Assembly (NCBI RefSeq): GCF_000220395.1
Contig: NW_004086087.1
Location: 62,001-126,000, forward strand
Direction: 5' to 3'
From: Ichthyophthirius multifiliis
Taxonomy: Eukaryota > Ciliophora > Oligohymenophorea > Hymenostomatida
Length of the DNA: 64,000 nucleotides
Numbering within the stretch: position 1 is the stretch's first letter; every line of letters starts with the position of its first letter. The position numbers were made by a program, and so were the translations under genes. The notes beneath the pieces are model-generated. The model saw only the letters and a list, made by a program, of their open reading frames with translations, was not told the origin of the DNA and did not search any database. Positions 52,714-64,000 of the stretch are shown here, piece by piece.

Positions 52714-53259
52714 TAATAAAAATAATTATTAAATTTATTTAAAAAATTTATATTAATTATAAAAAAAAAAATATATTTTATAATAAATTACTATGTTAAT
52801 AAATAAAGATAAAAATTAATAATAATATATCTAAATAAAATATTATATAAAAATTTATATAAATAAAAAGTTTTTAAATATTATAATAATATATAAACAC
52901 CTTTATTATTTAAATATTAATCTAAATATATATAAATATATATATGTATATATTATTATATTTTTTTTTTTATTATATTCTTTTATTTATATGCATAATG
53001 GAAAAACAATTAAAATTATTAATTTTTTTTTTTTTAATCTAATATTTAATTTTATAAATAAAACCATTGTATATACATCGAAAAATATATAAATATTTTT
53101 TTAAAAAAATAAAGTTATTAATTTTTTATTTATATTTTTAAAAATTATATATAAAAATATATTAAACATCCTTTTTTAAAAAAAGATTTTATAAAAGATT
53201 TTTTATTATTTCCTTTATTTTAAATAAATAAAAATATAATCTAAATAATCATAGACATT
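52714..53259. other. A/T spacer upstream of the HDAC-IPK gene
   Basis: No gene seen. It must contain the promoter of the fusion gene. Confidence 0.5.
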
Positions 53260-54242
53260 ATGGAATAACTTCAAAAAGAACTTTCAAATTTATAAATAAC
53301 TGATTAAATCCACAATAACTAAAATTCTTAAAAAACCGGTATTCTCTATGATCTAGACTAATTAAAGCATAATTCTTCCCGCCAACATGTCGAATGTCCC
53401 GGACGTCTTTAATCTATATATGATCACTTGAATAAAAAGTAACTTCTTTAAAAGCCTAATATTGAATTAGTAAATAAGCTCCATCCAGGTCTTCGTGAGA
53501 TAATATAATACGTCCATAATGATGATTATATAGATTTTATTGACTAAATGTGGCCTGAAAAAACTTCTAAAAAAGAAATATATATCATAGATACTTATTT
53601 TAATAAAGATAGTGCATATTGTGCATATTTAGGTGTCGGCGCAATATAATAATCAATAGATAAAATAGAGAATAATGATTGGAAAAATGCATTTTGTATA
53701 ATAAGACCTCCTGGTCATCATTCTGGTTATTCTAATGTATGTACGGGTTTTTGCTTTTTTAATAATGTGGCTATAGCGGCTAAATATATATAAAAAAAAT
53801 ACAATAAAAAAAAAATTCTCATTTTTGATTGGGATATTCATCATGGTGATGGAACTTAAATTATTTTTAAAGACGATCCTTCAGTAATGTTAATTTCATT
53901 TCATAGATATGATGAAGGTATTTTTTTTTATAAATAAATAAAATATTTATTAAAAAAAAGGTATGTTTTACCCATCATCAGGATCTCCGAGTAATGTAGG
54001 AGAAGGAAAAGGAGAAGGATATAAAATAAATGTAGGCTGGAATATTGGTCATAAAGAATATAGTCTAAAAGCAGGAACTGATGAATATATATATGCTTTC
54101 GAAAGAATAGCATGGCCAATTATATAAGAATTTGAACCTGATTTTGTAATTGTTTCAGCTGGTTTTGACTCTGCAGAAGGAGATCCATTAGGATAATGCA
54201 GTGTATCATACGAAGGATATGCGTAAAATAATAATTATAATA

Positions 54243-54273
<31 letters not shown>

Positions 54274-55468
54274 AAATATTTAAAAATATATATATATATT
54301 CTTTTTTCTTATATGTATTTATATATATTTAAAAAATATATATATATATTCTTTTTTTCTTATATGTATAATTATAATTTTATATATATATATATATTTA
54401 AAAAATATATATATATATATTTTTTTTTATATAATTATTAATAGATACATGACTTAAAGATTAATGCAAATTAATTAAGGAAAAATATTAGTAGTATTAG
54501 AAGGTGGTTATAATTTAGATAGTATTTGTTGGGCCAGTGAGAGTGTTTTGAGGGTATTAATTGGAGAAGATTTTAGTTATTTAGATAATAAAAAAGATTA
54601 AATTTGTCCTAATTTTGTCGGTTTTTCAGCTGTTGAAAGTGCATTTTAAAATTTAAAAAAATATTGGATAAATTTAAGTGATGCAAAACTTTAAATATAC
54701 ACTGAGAAAATAATTGAAAACTCACAAAAAAAGTCACTTATTTCTGCAGGACATTAATCCAAATTTTAAATTAAAGATAATAAAATTTTTAAATAAGCAA
54801 AAGAAAACGAACTTCTTTTTTATAAAAAACTATGGATAGAAAAGCAATAATAAGCCGATTTTCTTAAATTTATACCTATATTTTATGGCCTGGAGTAAAT
54901 AGAAGAACAGGAATATGTAGTTCTCTAAAACTTGACATAAAATTGCCAATTAGGCTCCATTATAGATCTTAAAATTGGCTAAAACACCATCCATGAATCC
55001 TATACTTAAAAAAAGCATGATGAAGCATTATTAAAAGATCATAATTCTACTTCTTTTACTTTAGGATTTAGGATTAGTGGAGTTATAATAAAAGATTAGA
55101 AAGGAGTTCCTATAGAAAAGGTTAATTTAGGGAAATTTTTGTAAAAATTTACGAAAGAATAGACTTAAGAATATATAATAAAAGTATTTAAATCTAATTA
55201 AAAAGAAGAAATTAATATGGAGGCTTTAGAGAATTTTATGATTTTCACATAAGATTTATTAGAATTTTTCGAAAAAAGAAATAAAAAAAGATTTATTGCA
55301 TCCTCGATTATTATAATTGTTGATAATATACAAAATACATATTAATTTAAGTTAATAGACTTTAATTATGTCGATGATTTAAAAGAAGATAAAAACAAAG
55401 ATAATAATTTCATTTTTGGTTTATAAAATTTAATAAATATGTTATAAGATATAAAAAAAAAATACTGA
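53260..55468 (+). CDS. Histone deacetylase (class II, HDAC6/10-like) fused to an inositol polyphosphate kinase
   Basis: A 647-residue two-domain protein with no indel. Residues about 25-350: zinc deacetylase. ECPGRLQSIYDHL, RPPGHHSGYSN (catalytic His pair), GFCFFNNVAIAAKY, FDWDIHHGDGTQ (zinc Asp and His), ISFHRYDEGMFYP, SAGFDSAEGDPLG (zinc Asp) and LEGGYNLDS (catalytic Tyr): complete and class II-like. Residues about 405-645: IPK-family kinase. AGHQSKFQIKDNKIFKQ, ENELLFYKKLW, FIPIFYG, IIDLKIGQN (the PxxxDxKxG motif, Pro missing), STSFTLGFRISGVII (IP6K/IPMK wording), SSIIIIVDN, FKLIDFNYVDD and NFIFGLQNLINML. Introns 53918-53960 and 54223-54444 both fall inside the deacetylase. The last exon (54445-55468) runs from the deacetylase core through the whole kinase with no TGA, so the fusion does not rest on a splice guess. 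Confidence 0.95.
54223..54444 (+). repeat. Tandem A/T repeat inside HDAC-IPK intron 2
   Basis: The intron begins with an (AATA)n/(AAAT)n run (about 54244-54276) followed by two copies of a roughly 60 bp unit built of TTTAAAAA(TA)n TTCTTTTTTCTTATATGTA, and a partial third. Explains its length (222 bp) compared with neighbouring introns. Confidence 0.7.
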
Positions 55469-55522
55469 AAAAAATAAAATAAATAAATTTAAAATAAATA
55501 ATTCATTTTTTTTTTCTTCTTC

Positions 55523-56362
55523 TCAATTATTATTTTTTTATTATTTACTAGCTTCAGCCCTAGCATATGCTAAATAAATAACAAAAGATAAATAAAGCGA
55601 TTTTTAATCACTATTATATTTATTAGGAAATCCTAATCTATAATTATCAAAACCACAAGTACATAAAGTTGGTGTTAAGACTTCTAAAATTCCCTTATTT
55701 CCATCATCATCAGATACATTATAATATCCGATTCTACAACTCTCGCAAAAGCAACAGGAAAAATACGAATTTTTTTAACAAATATTATATTAAATATTTA
55801 AATTTCTAATATATTTAGACTCTAAAAAAAGACTATTTGAACATTAAGTAAATATTATGGATGCTATTTATTCACTTCTTCCGTTATTATTTACATAAAA
55901 TTTCACATCGGGTTGTTAAAAACATTTTACTTTTTATTCAATGTACATAAAAGCTTATTTTTTATCATTATTTTCATCTTTAGGGTCTTTAGTTATAATT
56001 ATTTCTAAAGAAGAACATAATGAATTAGAAGTAAAAAGACAACAACAATATTAACAAGCACTACTACAAGGTATATATTTCGCTAAAGCATATAAAATAG
56101 GATTTTTTTTATCTTTAAGCTTTATTCCATGCTCGTCTGCTTCGTATATTTAAAATACATGATCAGTATTCCAGGAAAATATATTTAAATATTAATGTAC
56201 TTATTATAAATAAAGACCTCGTATGTTTTAGAGAACTGAAAGGTCAGTGTTTATTAAACATAATTGTTGGAGTTCTTCGGATAATTTTTTATGTATTTTT
56301 TCGTGTTTTTAATTTTCTTTTTATATGTATTTTTGTAAGTATTTTTTGTTGATATCTTCCAT
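55523..56362 (-). CDS. Phospholipid scramblase-like protein
   Basis: Intronless 279 residues. Resembles the scramblase fold in order: an N-terminal helix; LSVLQNIRGLYLQQVHQYLN then IFSWNTDHVFQIYEADEHG, the first strand block; a cysteine cluster CSSACQYCCC, matching the palmitoylated cysteine-rich region of scramblases; FYVNNNGRSEQIASI; NSYFSCCFCESC; GILEVLTPTLCTCG; and a C-terminal hydrophobic helix YLSFVIYLAYARAE as membrane anchor. Scramblases move phospholipids between leaflets and can act as membrane-tethered regulators. Sequence identity to PLSCR proteins appears low, so the call rests on order and spacing. Its stop lies only 54 bp from the HDAC-IPK stop, convergent. Confidence 0.65.
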
Positions 56363-57719
56363 TTATTACTTTATTTTAAAAATTTTATTTTTTTAATTTT
56401 GTGTAATATATTTATAATTAAATAATATTATATATTTTAAATATAAAAATTTATTATATATTATTATTGTTTTTAATTTTAATCGTTTAAAATTTAAATT
56501 TTTATATATGTATATATATATACATATATATATAAATATATACATATATAATTATATATATATATATATTAAAATTAATTATTTAATTTGATTTATTAAA
56601 TATTTATTTTTATTTATAAGATTTTAAAAATATTTTTTTATTTTTTTATTATTTATAATAAATAATTTATAAAGTTCTATCTATTTCTAAACATTTTTTT
56701 ATGTAATTCATTTTTTTAAAACACAATAAAAATAAAAAATATGAGACTTTTTTTAGCTATAGTTTTTTTAAAAAAATGTAGAAAAAATAAAAAAAAACTG
56801 ATAAAAGAAATATACTTTAATGTATTCATTTTAAATTATTAGTTTATAATAGATACATATGTAATTAATTTGATATTTTAATTAAAATTAATAGATAAAA
56901 ATCACTAATCACTAAATATTTTTAAATATTTATTTTATTTTATAAATGTTTATATAATTTATATACACATTTAAATATGTTAAACTAATAAATAATTTTA
57001 AAAATATTAAGTATAAATAATTATTTAATTATAAAATACAAAATTAATTTTAAATGTTTAGATTGTAAAAATACTTTATATATCTAAGAATTTATTATAA
57101 AATACTCATTTTTATATTGAAGAGCTAATATAATATTTATTATAATTTAAATATATATATTTTATATATTATTTTCTAAATTTAAGAATTTTTTTTTTAT
57201 TTCATAAAATTTTATAATAAAAAATAATTATGTATATCATACTTTTTTTAAAAAAAAAAAACTAATAAAATTATAGTATAAAAAAATAAAAGAGAAAAAA
57301 ATAATATATATATATAATAGAAAAAAAAAAAAAAAACTAAAAAATAATTTATTATGAAAAAAGTAATAATATTTTATTACATTTTTATTAAATAATTATT
57401 TTATTATTAACAAAACATTTAAATTCAATTTTTTTTTTTATTTTTCTTCTATTTTTTATATCTATATCTATTATAAAAAAAAATGCCTATAAATAATAAA
57501 ATATTAAGGATAATATTATAATTTTCATTCAAATTAAAAAAAAAAAAATTATATTAAATTTCAAAAAAAATAATAATAATTAATTTTTCAAAAATAATCA
57601 ATATAAAAAAAATTAAAAAAAATAATACCTTCCATATTAAATAAATATGCATATATATATATATTTTAAAAAAAAAAAATCATCAAAGAAAAAAAAAATA
57701 ATTCTAAAAAAAAAAAAAA
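56363..57719. promoter_or_regulatory. Divergent spacer (scramblase-like / ULK-like kinase)
   Basis: About 1.36 kb of A/T sequence with short TA runs (56508-56570). No gene seen; two promoters expected. Confidence 0.5.
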
Positions 57720-58148
57720 ATGCAATAGCAAACCTAAAAAGTATTCACATAAAGACATCATCAATAAATTCCTTAATCTCTAAACGGTCCCCAAGTCTTA
57801 AAACACGTCGACAATTACATAATATTTAACGAAAAACTTGGTGGAGGTTAATTTTCTTAAGTTTATAAAGCAATGGATAAAAACGATAGTACCCACTAGA
57901 AATATTTTGCAGTAAAAACAATACCAATGACCCCTGCTTAGTATTAAAAAATTTCCAATTATAATCAATTACTCTAAAAAGAAATAGACATCTTATTAAA
58001 AGCCAGACATTAAAATCTTATATAAATGCATGATTTAAAATAAACACCAAATAATTTATATTTATTTCTTGATTATTGTAATGGAGGTGATCTTCGATAA
58101 TATATAACAAAAAAAAAAAACCGTTTATCAGAAGAAGTAACATATATA

Positions 58149-58187
<39 letters not shown>

Positions 58188-60141
58188 TATATATAAATAT
58201 ATATATAAATATATATATAAATTTAAAAAAAAGGAAGCAGTTGAGTTTTTTAAATAAATGTGTGCCGGTTATTAAGCCTTAAACGAAAAAAAAATCATCC
58301 ATAGAGATTTAAAACCTGAAAATATACTACTCCATGGCAACAAAATAAAAATCGGCGATTTTGGATTTGCCCGAATAGTTACAGATCTTGACCAAGCAGT
58401 CCGTATGACATAAAAATGTTCGCCTTTATATGCTCCTCCATAGATTCTTTTAAACGAAAAATACTCATCTAAATGTGATGTATGGTCCATGGGTTGCATT
58501 TTCTTTGAAATGCTATACGGAAAGCCTCCTTTTAATGCCAATTCGATAATATCTTTATCGGAAAACATAAAAAAAATAGTCGGAAATTCCCAATATTAAC
58601 TACCTACCTACCCACCTATAGCCCCCGAAGCTAAAGACATTTTAATAAAAATGCTTATGTATAATGAAAAAGACAGGGTTTCTTGGGAAAAAATATTTAA
58701 GCATCCTATTTTAAACAAAAATATATAAAAATTAGTCCCTTTAGATGTAGAATTGGATCATGCAAACAATCCTTTATATTAATCAATAAGAAAAAACATA
58801 GATGCAGTTTGGGAATAATAATAACTAACAAAAAAAATAATAAACAATATAATAATAATAATAAATAGTTTAGAAAATAAAAATTGAATAATATTAAAAA
58901 TCTCCTGAAATACCTTCAAAATAATAAGAAATTTAACATCTATATCTTAAATCGCCTGAAATGTAAATAAAATCACCTGATGTTCCTTTAAAAACACCTG
59001 AAAATCATATAAAATCACCAATAGAAGTTACCTCTACAAACAATATTACTTTGAAAAATGAATAAAATACTTACTAAGCATTACCTCCGCCTGTAAAATC
59101 TCCTTAATAATAATAATAATATGTTCAATCTGTAAAATCAGATAATAGAATATATAGTGCAAATATATATGGATATGAAACTAATCACCACAGTAGTAGT
59201 CCTAATTAATATATGAATAAAGAAAATATTTTAAAACGTGCAAATTCGAATAATTTAAGTGATTTTAATCATAATAATATAAACAACTTAAATAATAATA
59301 ATAATATTTAAAATAATAATATTTAAATAAACAATAATAATTCTCCATATAATAATAATAATAATAATATAGATATAAAAAAAATAGAGGAAAATAAAGA
59401 ATTATCCGAAAATGACAAGTATATACTTTATATGAAGCAAATAAAAATAAAAGAAGCCGAATTAGCTTTTGTGTCTAAAATAAATAATTTTTTTGTTTTA
59501 TGAGAAAACGTGCCTTATATTCAAATGCTACTTTATTAAATTTCTGGAATAGTTCTCGAGAATATAATCTTCCTTCTCATTTATAATGTATTATTTTATA
59601 TTGTTTATGTTCTTATTATTATTATGGGCTAGATAATCTCAAATAAATTCTAAATAAAGAAATTACTTAAAAAATAATTAAACAAGAAGGTTTTGCTTTA
59701 TATTAAAAAAGTAATGAATACTAATAAATTAAAGATATTATTTTAGTTGACTTAAAAGAAGCCAAATAGCTTTTCGAAGATATAGAGCCCTTTATGGTAA
59801 ATGAAATTAAAATGAGTAATTCTTAAGAATCTATAGATTTTTTGAAATTCATTTAAAATAAAAATAATAAATATGATGATTTTAGAATTAAAGTTTCTTA
59901 GATTTTATAAAAATGTATAAGCTTTATTGATTTTAATATTTTATAGAAGAATGCTTGCAAAGGAATTCATATGATTTAAATTTTTATTAAAATTGAAGAT
60001 TTTATTCCAACTAAAAATTATAATGAGTTTGATTTTAATAAATTTTATGATGATATGTTTAATTGCCCAAATATTGAGTAATTTAAAATAGCAATTAATT
60101 AATTTAATTAAAAATTTTTAGCAGGTAAATAAGCTTATTGA
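57720..60141 (+). CDS. ULK/ATG1-like Ser/Thr protein kinase (two compensating homopolymer shifts)
   Basis: The start MQQQTQKVFTQRHHQQ leads into the kinase domain at [20 protein letters not shown], then YFAVKTIPM (catalytic Lys), [50 protein letters not shown] and [20 protein letters not shown]. Wording is ULK/ATG1-like, the family that starts autophagy and, in other members, regulates cilia. A linker rich in SPE repeats ([26 protein letters not shown]) could be a proline-directed kinase target. The C-terminal part ([31 protein letters not shown]) resembles the helical MIT-type tail of ULK proteins. One intron, 58137-58233, rich in TA. The frame is one base long at an A8 run (58830-58837) and one short at an A4 run (59477-59480); the two cancel, so start and stop agree. 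Confidence 0.82.
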
Positions 60142-61880
60142 GTATATACATATATTAATTATTTTATTTATATAAACAATAAAAGTTGTTTGTTTATTTT
60201 CTTTTTTTTATTTTATAAATTATAATTAATTAATGAATGTTTTTTATTTATTTTTTAAACAATTTTTTTTAATTATACTATTTCTTTTGTATAATCATTA
60301 CTATTGTTTGTTTGTATTTTTTTTTAATATTTTATATTTCTTTAATTTTTTTAAATAATTAAGCTTTATTATTATCAATATTTTAAAAAGAAAACTAATA
60401 TTAAATATCAAAATTAAAATCAAAAATATTTAAATATCAAAATTAAAAATAAAAATATTTAAAATAAATAAAAATTAATAATTAACAATTGAATTAAGAA
60501 GAAATACCTGATTCCTATATATTATTAAAAAATATTTAAAATAATTGAATTCAAAAAAAATAAAGAAAATAAATTATAAAGTGTAATAAAATAACAAATA
60601 ATATTAAAAAAATATATATAAAAAAGAATGATAAATATAATTAATAATCTTAAAATTTTTATTCAAAATATGAAAAAAAATTTATTATAAATGAGTAAAA
60701 TATTAGCTTTAGGACTTAAAAATATATAAATAATATATTATGAAATAATAAACTAATTTATTATTTTTTAATAGATAAAAAAATAAAAAAATCAAATCAA
60801 ATTTTTTATATAAATATTAAAAATCCAAAAAATTCTAACTTTTTAATAATAAAATATATATATATATATATATATATATTTGATATATATATCTTAATAA
60901 AATATATAAATTAAATTATTTTTTTTTACAATTATTATCTTTTTAATATCATTTTTATGAATATTTTTTTAATATCATATTTTTTCAGTTTCTGAATATA
61001 TTTCAATTCTTATAAAAATTTTTATTGTATTAATTTTATTTTTTTCCCTTTTTTTTATTTTAACTAACAATTATCTGTATATTTTTTTTATATTCCTTTT
61101 ACATTTTTAAATAAATTTACATTATATTTATTTCTACTACTTTTTTTAAAAAATAAATAAGTGACTTGACTTAAAGGAATAAATTTTATATTTTATAAAT
61201 AATAATAAATTTTAATTTAATGATATTTGATTAAATATATTGAATAATATAATCGACTTAGTTATTAGATGATTTATAAAATATTAATTTGGGGATGATA
61301 TTAATATTTTTTGCATTTTTTTATTTCTTTATTATAAATTTATTAATATATATAGATATAAGTAATTTTGCTTAAATATATCAATTTTTCCTATTGATAT
61401 TTATTAGAATTATAAAATATTTTAATAAATATGAATTTTTTAAAAATATTAGGTGTAGTTTTTTAACAATAACCTATTTCTATATTAATATTTTTGTTTT
61501 CATTAAAGATATATGTTTTTTTTTTTTTGAAAAAAAATTGCTTTTAATTGCAAAAAAATCGTATTTTTTGAAAGTTAAATAATTTTTTTTTTTAAAAAAA
61601 ATAGATTTTTATAAAGCAGCAAATATATAAAAAGTTTTTAATTATAAAAAATTAAAATTAATTTTTTTTATTAGAATTTTTTTATTTTTTTAATAATAAG
61701 AATAACTTAAAATATATATTGATAATAACATTTTTAATTTTTTTTTATTAAAATAATATAGCCTGATAAAAACCATAAAAAAAAATACAAACTTAAATAT
61801 ATATATACTATACATAAAATAATAAGCTTATATATAAAATAGAGAAAAAATAAATCAAAAAATAAGATAAAATAAATCTA
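60142..61880. other. Convergent A/T spacer
   Basis: About 1.7 kb. A run of near-identical AATATTTAAATATCAAAATTA copies at about 60395-60450 forms a small tandem repeat; (TA)n at 60855-60885. No gene supported. Confidence 0.55.
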
Positions 61881-62739
61881 TCACATTTATTAGTTAACAT
61901 CTAATTACATTTGATAAACTTCCGCATTTTTAAACCAATGAGCTCCAATTAAAGTTTCATTTTCATAAGAAGCAGCCGTGAAACTTTCCAAAGCCCTTGA
62001 ATGTCCCACAATTGCAATTTTAGTACCTTAAGGCATTTTTTCAAGTAAATTAAGAATATACTATTTTTAAAGTTACACATTTTAATTATATTCCTATTAG
62101 CTTTCTATATGTACTGGAAACATTTATTTAATAATCTCTAACAATTTAAAATGACCATGCTTCTTAATCTATATACTTTCCTATACACAAATATTTTTAA
62201 TATTTGCTTCAATCTCTTAAACTTTTTATTTATTAGTCAATTCATAAACATTCCATAAAATCGGGTTTTCGTATTATTCCAAAAAAGAAAAATCGTATTC
62301 TGGAAAATCTTCCTTTGATTCCAATATTCTACCCCCAATATCACAATTACTTAACAGCATTTCCCTAAATAAAGGATTTACAATTACTTTAGGCTTATTT
62401 TTGTGATTTTTGAATATTTCTTTACATGTTTCTAATGCTCTTCTTAAAGGACTAACTAAAACTATTCCTATATTTAAATTTTCACATATTTATTCAGCTT
62501 ATAAACACTATATTTTAATTTTATTTATTTTTGTAAAAAAGAAATTAATATTTTTATAATACTTAATTTTTCCCTTCTTCTGTTAAACTGCAATCTATTA
62601 AATCTTTTTTAAATTTAGTTTAAAGATTTTCCCCGTTTTTTACTTCGGTGGATGAATTGCAGGCTTTTCTTTATTCTAAATTATATTCAGATTCTGCATG
62701 TCTAATTAAAACTAAATCAATTTTGAATTATGTTGACAT
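61881..62739 (-). CDS. Histidine phosphatase / phosphoglycerate mutase-like protein
   Basis: Predicted 267 residues in two exons (62739-62563 and 62507-61881; 55 bp intron). Members remove or move phosphates through a phospho-histidine. LVLIRHAESEYNL carries the RHG-type motif (RHA here; nucleophile His kept). Further: SLTEEGKNQ, LVSPLRRALETCKEIF (second conserved Arg) and IAIVGHSRALESF (second catalytic His); the acid residue is likely in the REMLLSNCDIGGRILE segment. Catalytic set appears complete. Not long enough or ordered like glycolytic PGAM; more like the broad-specificity branch seen in plants and protists. Substrate unknown. Confidence 0.85.
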
Positions 62740-63925
62740 TTTCTTTGTTTTTATTTTTTTTTGTTTTTAATTTTGGTGATTAAGTTTTTTTTTATTTTTT
62801 TTTATTAAAATTTATATTGTTATTATAATAGCTTTGTTTAATCTATTTAGTGGCGAATTTTTTTTTTTATAATACGCATTTTATATATTAAATTTATCAT
62901 TCTATTTTTGGATTTTTTTTTTTAATGTTAATAATTTTTATATATTAGATGTTTAAAATTAAAGAATATATAAATTAAAGCAGATTTTTATTTAATACAA
63001 AAGTAGTCTTGTTATATTTTTTTTATTTTCTTTCTTAGTTTTTTAATATAACTTTATTAAATTTTATAATTTAATAAATTATTTTGCATTATCTTTTTTT
63101 CTTTATCAAATTATATATAGAAAAAATAAAAATAAAATGCGCACTTTAGAAAAAAAAAATATATAGAAATAATTGCTTTCTTACAATAGTAAATTTAAAA
63201 TTTTTAAATATTTTTAAGCTTTAAATTTAATATAAATAAAATATTTTGTTATATTAAATCTTTAACTTTTAACTATAATACTAATCACTTATTTTAGTCA
63301 AAAAAATTATTAATTATATTTTAAAAATTTAATCCTTTTTATTTTATAAAGTATAAAGCAGTTATAAGAAATATAAATATAATAATAAATTTTATTCTTT
63401 TAATTTTAAAAAGATTTAAAAATATTATAACTTTACATTTACAATAATTTTGACAAAAAATAAAAACTGTCCAAAGATTTATAGAATCTATTATGGTTTA
63501 AATGCACATATATTAAAAAAATGGTTTTTATAAAAGAAAAATACAAGTTTATTCGTATTTTCATATCATATTTTTTTTTTTACTTAAAACATTTTAAAAT
63601 CAATAATATAAAACAAAAAAATATTTAGAAATAATAATTATGTTTGAAATTAATATTAAAAGATATAAATAATTAAATTTAAATAATTTTGTGATAAAAA
63701 AATAATAAATATTATTTAAAAAAGTTTATATAAAAAATACAATTAAATACTTTAAAATAAATAAAAATGAATTTTTTTTAAAAAAAAAAATAACTTAAAT
63801 AAAATTTATATTTTTAAATTATTTTTTTCAAAAAATATTTTTATCAATTTTTTTATTTATTTTTATATATTTTTAAAATAATTGAAAAAAAAATAAAAAT
63901 AATAAAAATACATTAAATAATAATA
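62740..63925. promoter_or_regulatory. Divergent A/T spacer
   Basis: About 1.2 kb between the histidine phosphatase start and the next plus-strand start. No gene seen. Confidence 0.5.
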
Positions 63926-64000
63926 ATGAGTAGTAAAGAAAAAAAGTAGCCATCAAACAAAAGTGTCGATAAAAAAGACAAAAGTGTCGATAAAAAAGAC
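63926..64000 (+). CDS. Start of a Lys/Ser/Asp heptad-repeat protein, truncated by window end
   Basis: ATG 63926 in the ATAATAATGAG context. Reads MSSKEKKQPSN, then KSVDKKD twice from a perfect 21 bp direct repeat. The remainder lies outside the window. A highly charged repeat such as this can be a linker, a phospho-acceptor domain or a nucleic-acid-binding tail; no call is possible. Confidence 0.55.

Noticed and set aside
57647-57829. Lys-rich short frame starting at 57647 as the N-terminus of the kinase
   Set aside because: It is out of frame with the kinase domain; ATG 57720 gives a continuous in-frame start.
59500-59510. Separate gene starting [16 protein letters not shown]
   Set aside because: It fits as the C-terminal continuation of the ULK-like kinase once the A4 run at 59477-59480 is extended by one base; there is no spacer before it.
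1-64000. tRNA or rRNA genes
   Set aside because: No T-loop-like GTTCRANNC box with a matching acceptor stem, and no GC-rich structured block, was found by eye; a covariance scan would be decisive.
1-64000. Telomere or chromosome end
   Set aside because: No GGGGTT or CCCCAA repeat array at either edge; the first and last genes are cut by the window.
1-64000. CRISPR-like arrays among the many short repeats
   Set aside because: All repeats are mono-, di- or trinucleotide or A/T minisatellites without unique spacers, in a eukaryotic genome.
1-64000. Euplotes-type frameshifting code
   Set aside because: TAA and TAG are used as sense codons for Gln and TGA as stop, the opposite of Euplotes, and slips occur at A-runs, not at AAA-TAA sites.

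Overview
The window is protein-coding DNA from the macronuclear genome of an oligohymenophorean ciliate. TAA and TAG fall inside recognisable domains wherever glutamine is expected, and every supported gene ends in TGA, so the code is the Tetrahymena/Paramecium type. Spacers are almost pure A/T with long (TA)n runs. Introns are short (about 40-220 bp, one of 424 bp), begin GT, end AG and are nearly all A/T. The extreme A+T bias and intron style suggest Ichthyophthirius or a close Tetrahymena relative; the species is inferred. No rRNA, tRNA, telomere repeat, CRISPR array or transposon was recognised.

Layout: 1-11.2 kb (+): 3' part of alanyl-tRNA synthetase, then an ACSS3-like short-chain acyl-CoA synthetase, a long-chain acyl-CoA synthetase homologue with a degenerate P-loop, and an ABCA half transporter, a run of acyl-CoA/lipid genes. 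11.3-19.2 kb (+): a PIBF1/CEP90 coiled-coil protein, TATA-binding protein and a ubiquitin-like/type II PI 4-kinase fusion. 20.2-26.7 kb (-): a five-finger C2H2 protein with a Cys/His-rich metal-binding-type tail, and a 1,179-residue coiled-coil protein. 27.0-35.5 kb (+): an STPG1-like PG-repeat protein, a lipid-anchored AGC kinase, a 3.4 kb gene-poor stretch and an EF-hand protein. 35.7-45.6 kb: a NEK kinase (-), a small unknown gene (+), PACRGL (-), an EamA/SLC35-type carrier (-) and an MFS carrier (-). 46.5-55.5 kb (+): a small unknown gene, a multi-spanning membrane protein, two B-box-like zinc/coiled-coil proteins and a histone deacetylase fused in one frame to an inositol polyphosphate kinase. 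55.5-64 kb: a scramblase-like protein (-), a ULK/ATG1-like kinase (+), a histidine-phosphatase (-) and the start of a Lys/Ser/Asp repeat gene (+).

Themes: cilium/basal-body genes (PIBF1/CEP90, STPG1-like, PACRGL, NEK, EF-hand) and lipid or inositide genes (ACSS3, LACS-like, ABCA, PI4K, scramblase, HDAC-IPK). The standout is the deacetylase-inositol kinase fusion at 53260-55468, which joins two activities whose functional link is known from class I HDAC complexes.

A caution: from about 21.9 kb onward, eight genes are open only if one (rarely two) base is added to or removed from an A (coding-strand) homopolymer. Intron phases balance exactly after that adjustment. This looks like homopolymer miscalling, not pseudogenisation, but translational slippage is not excluded from sequence alone.
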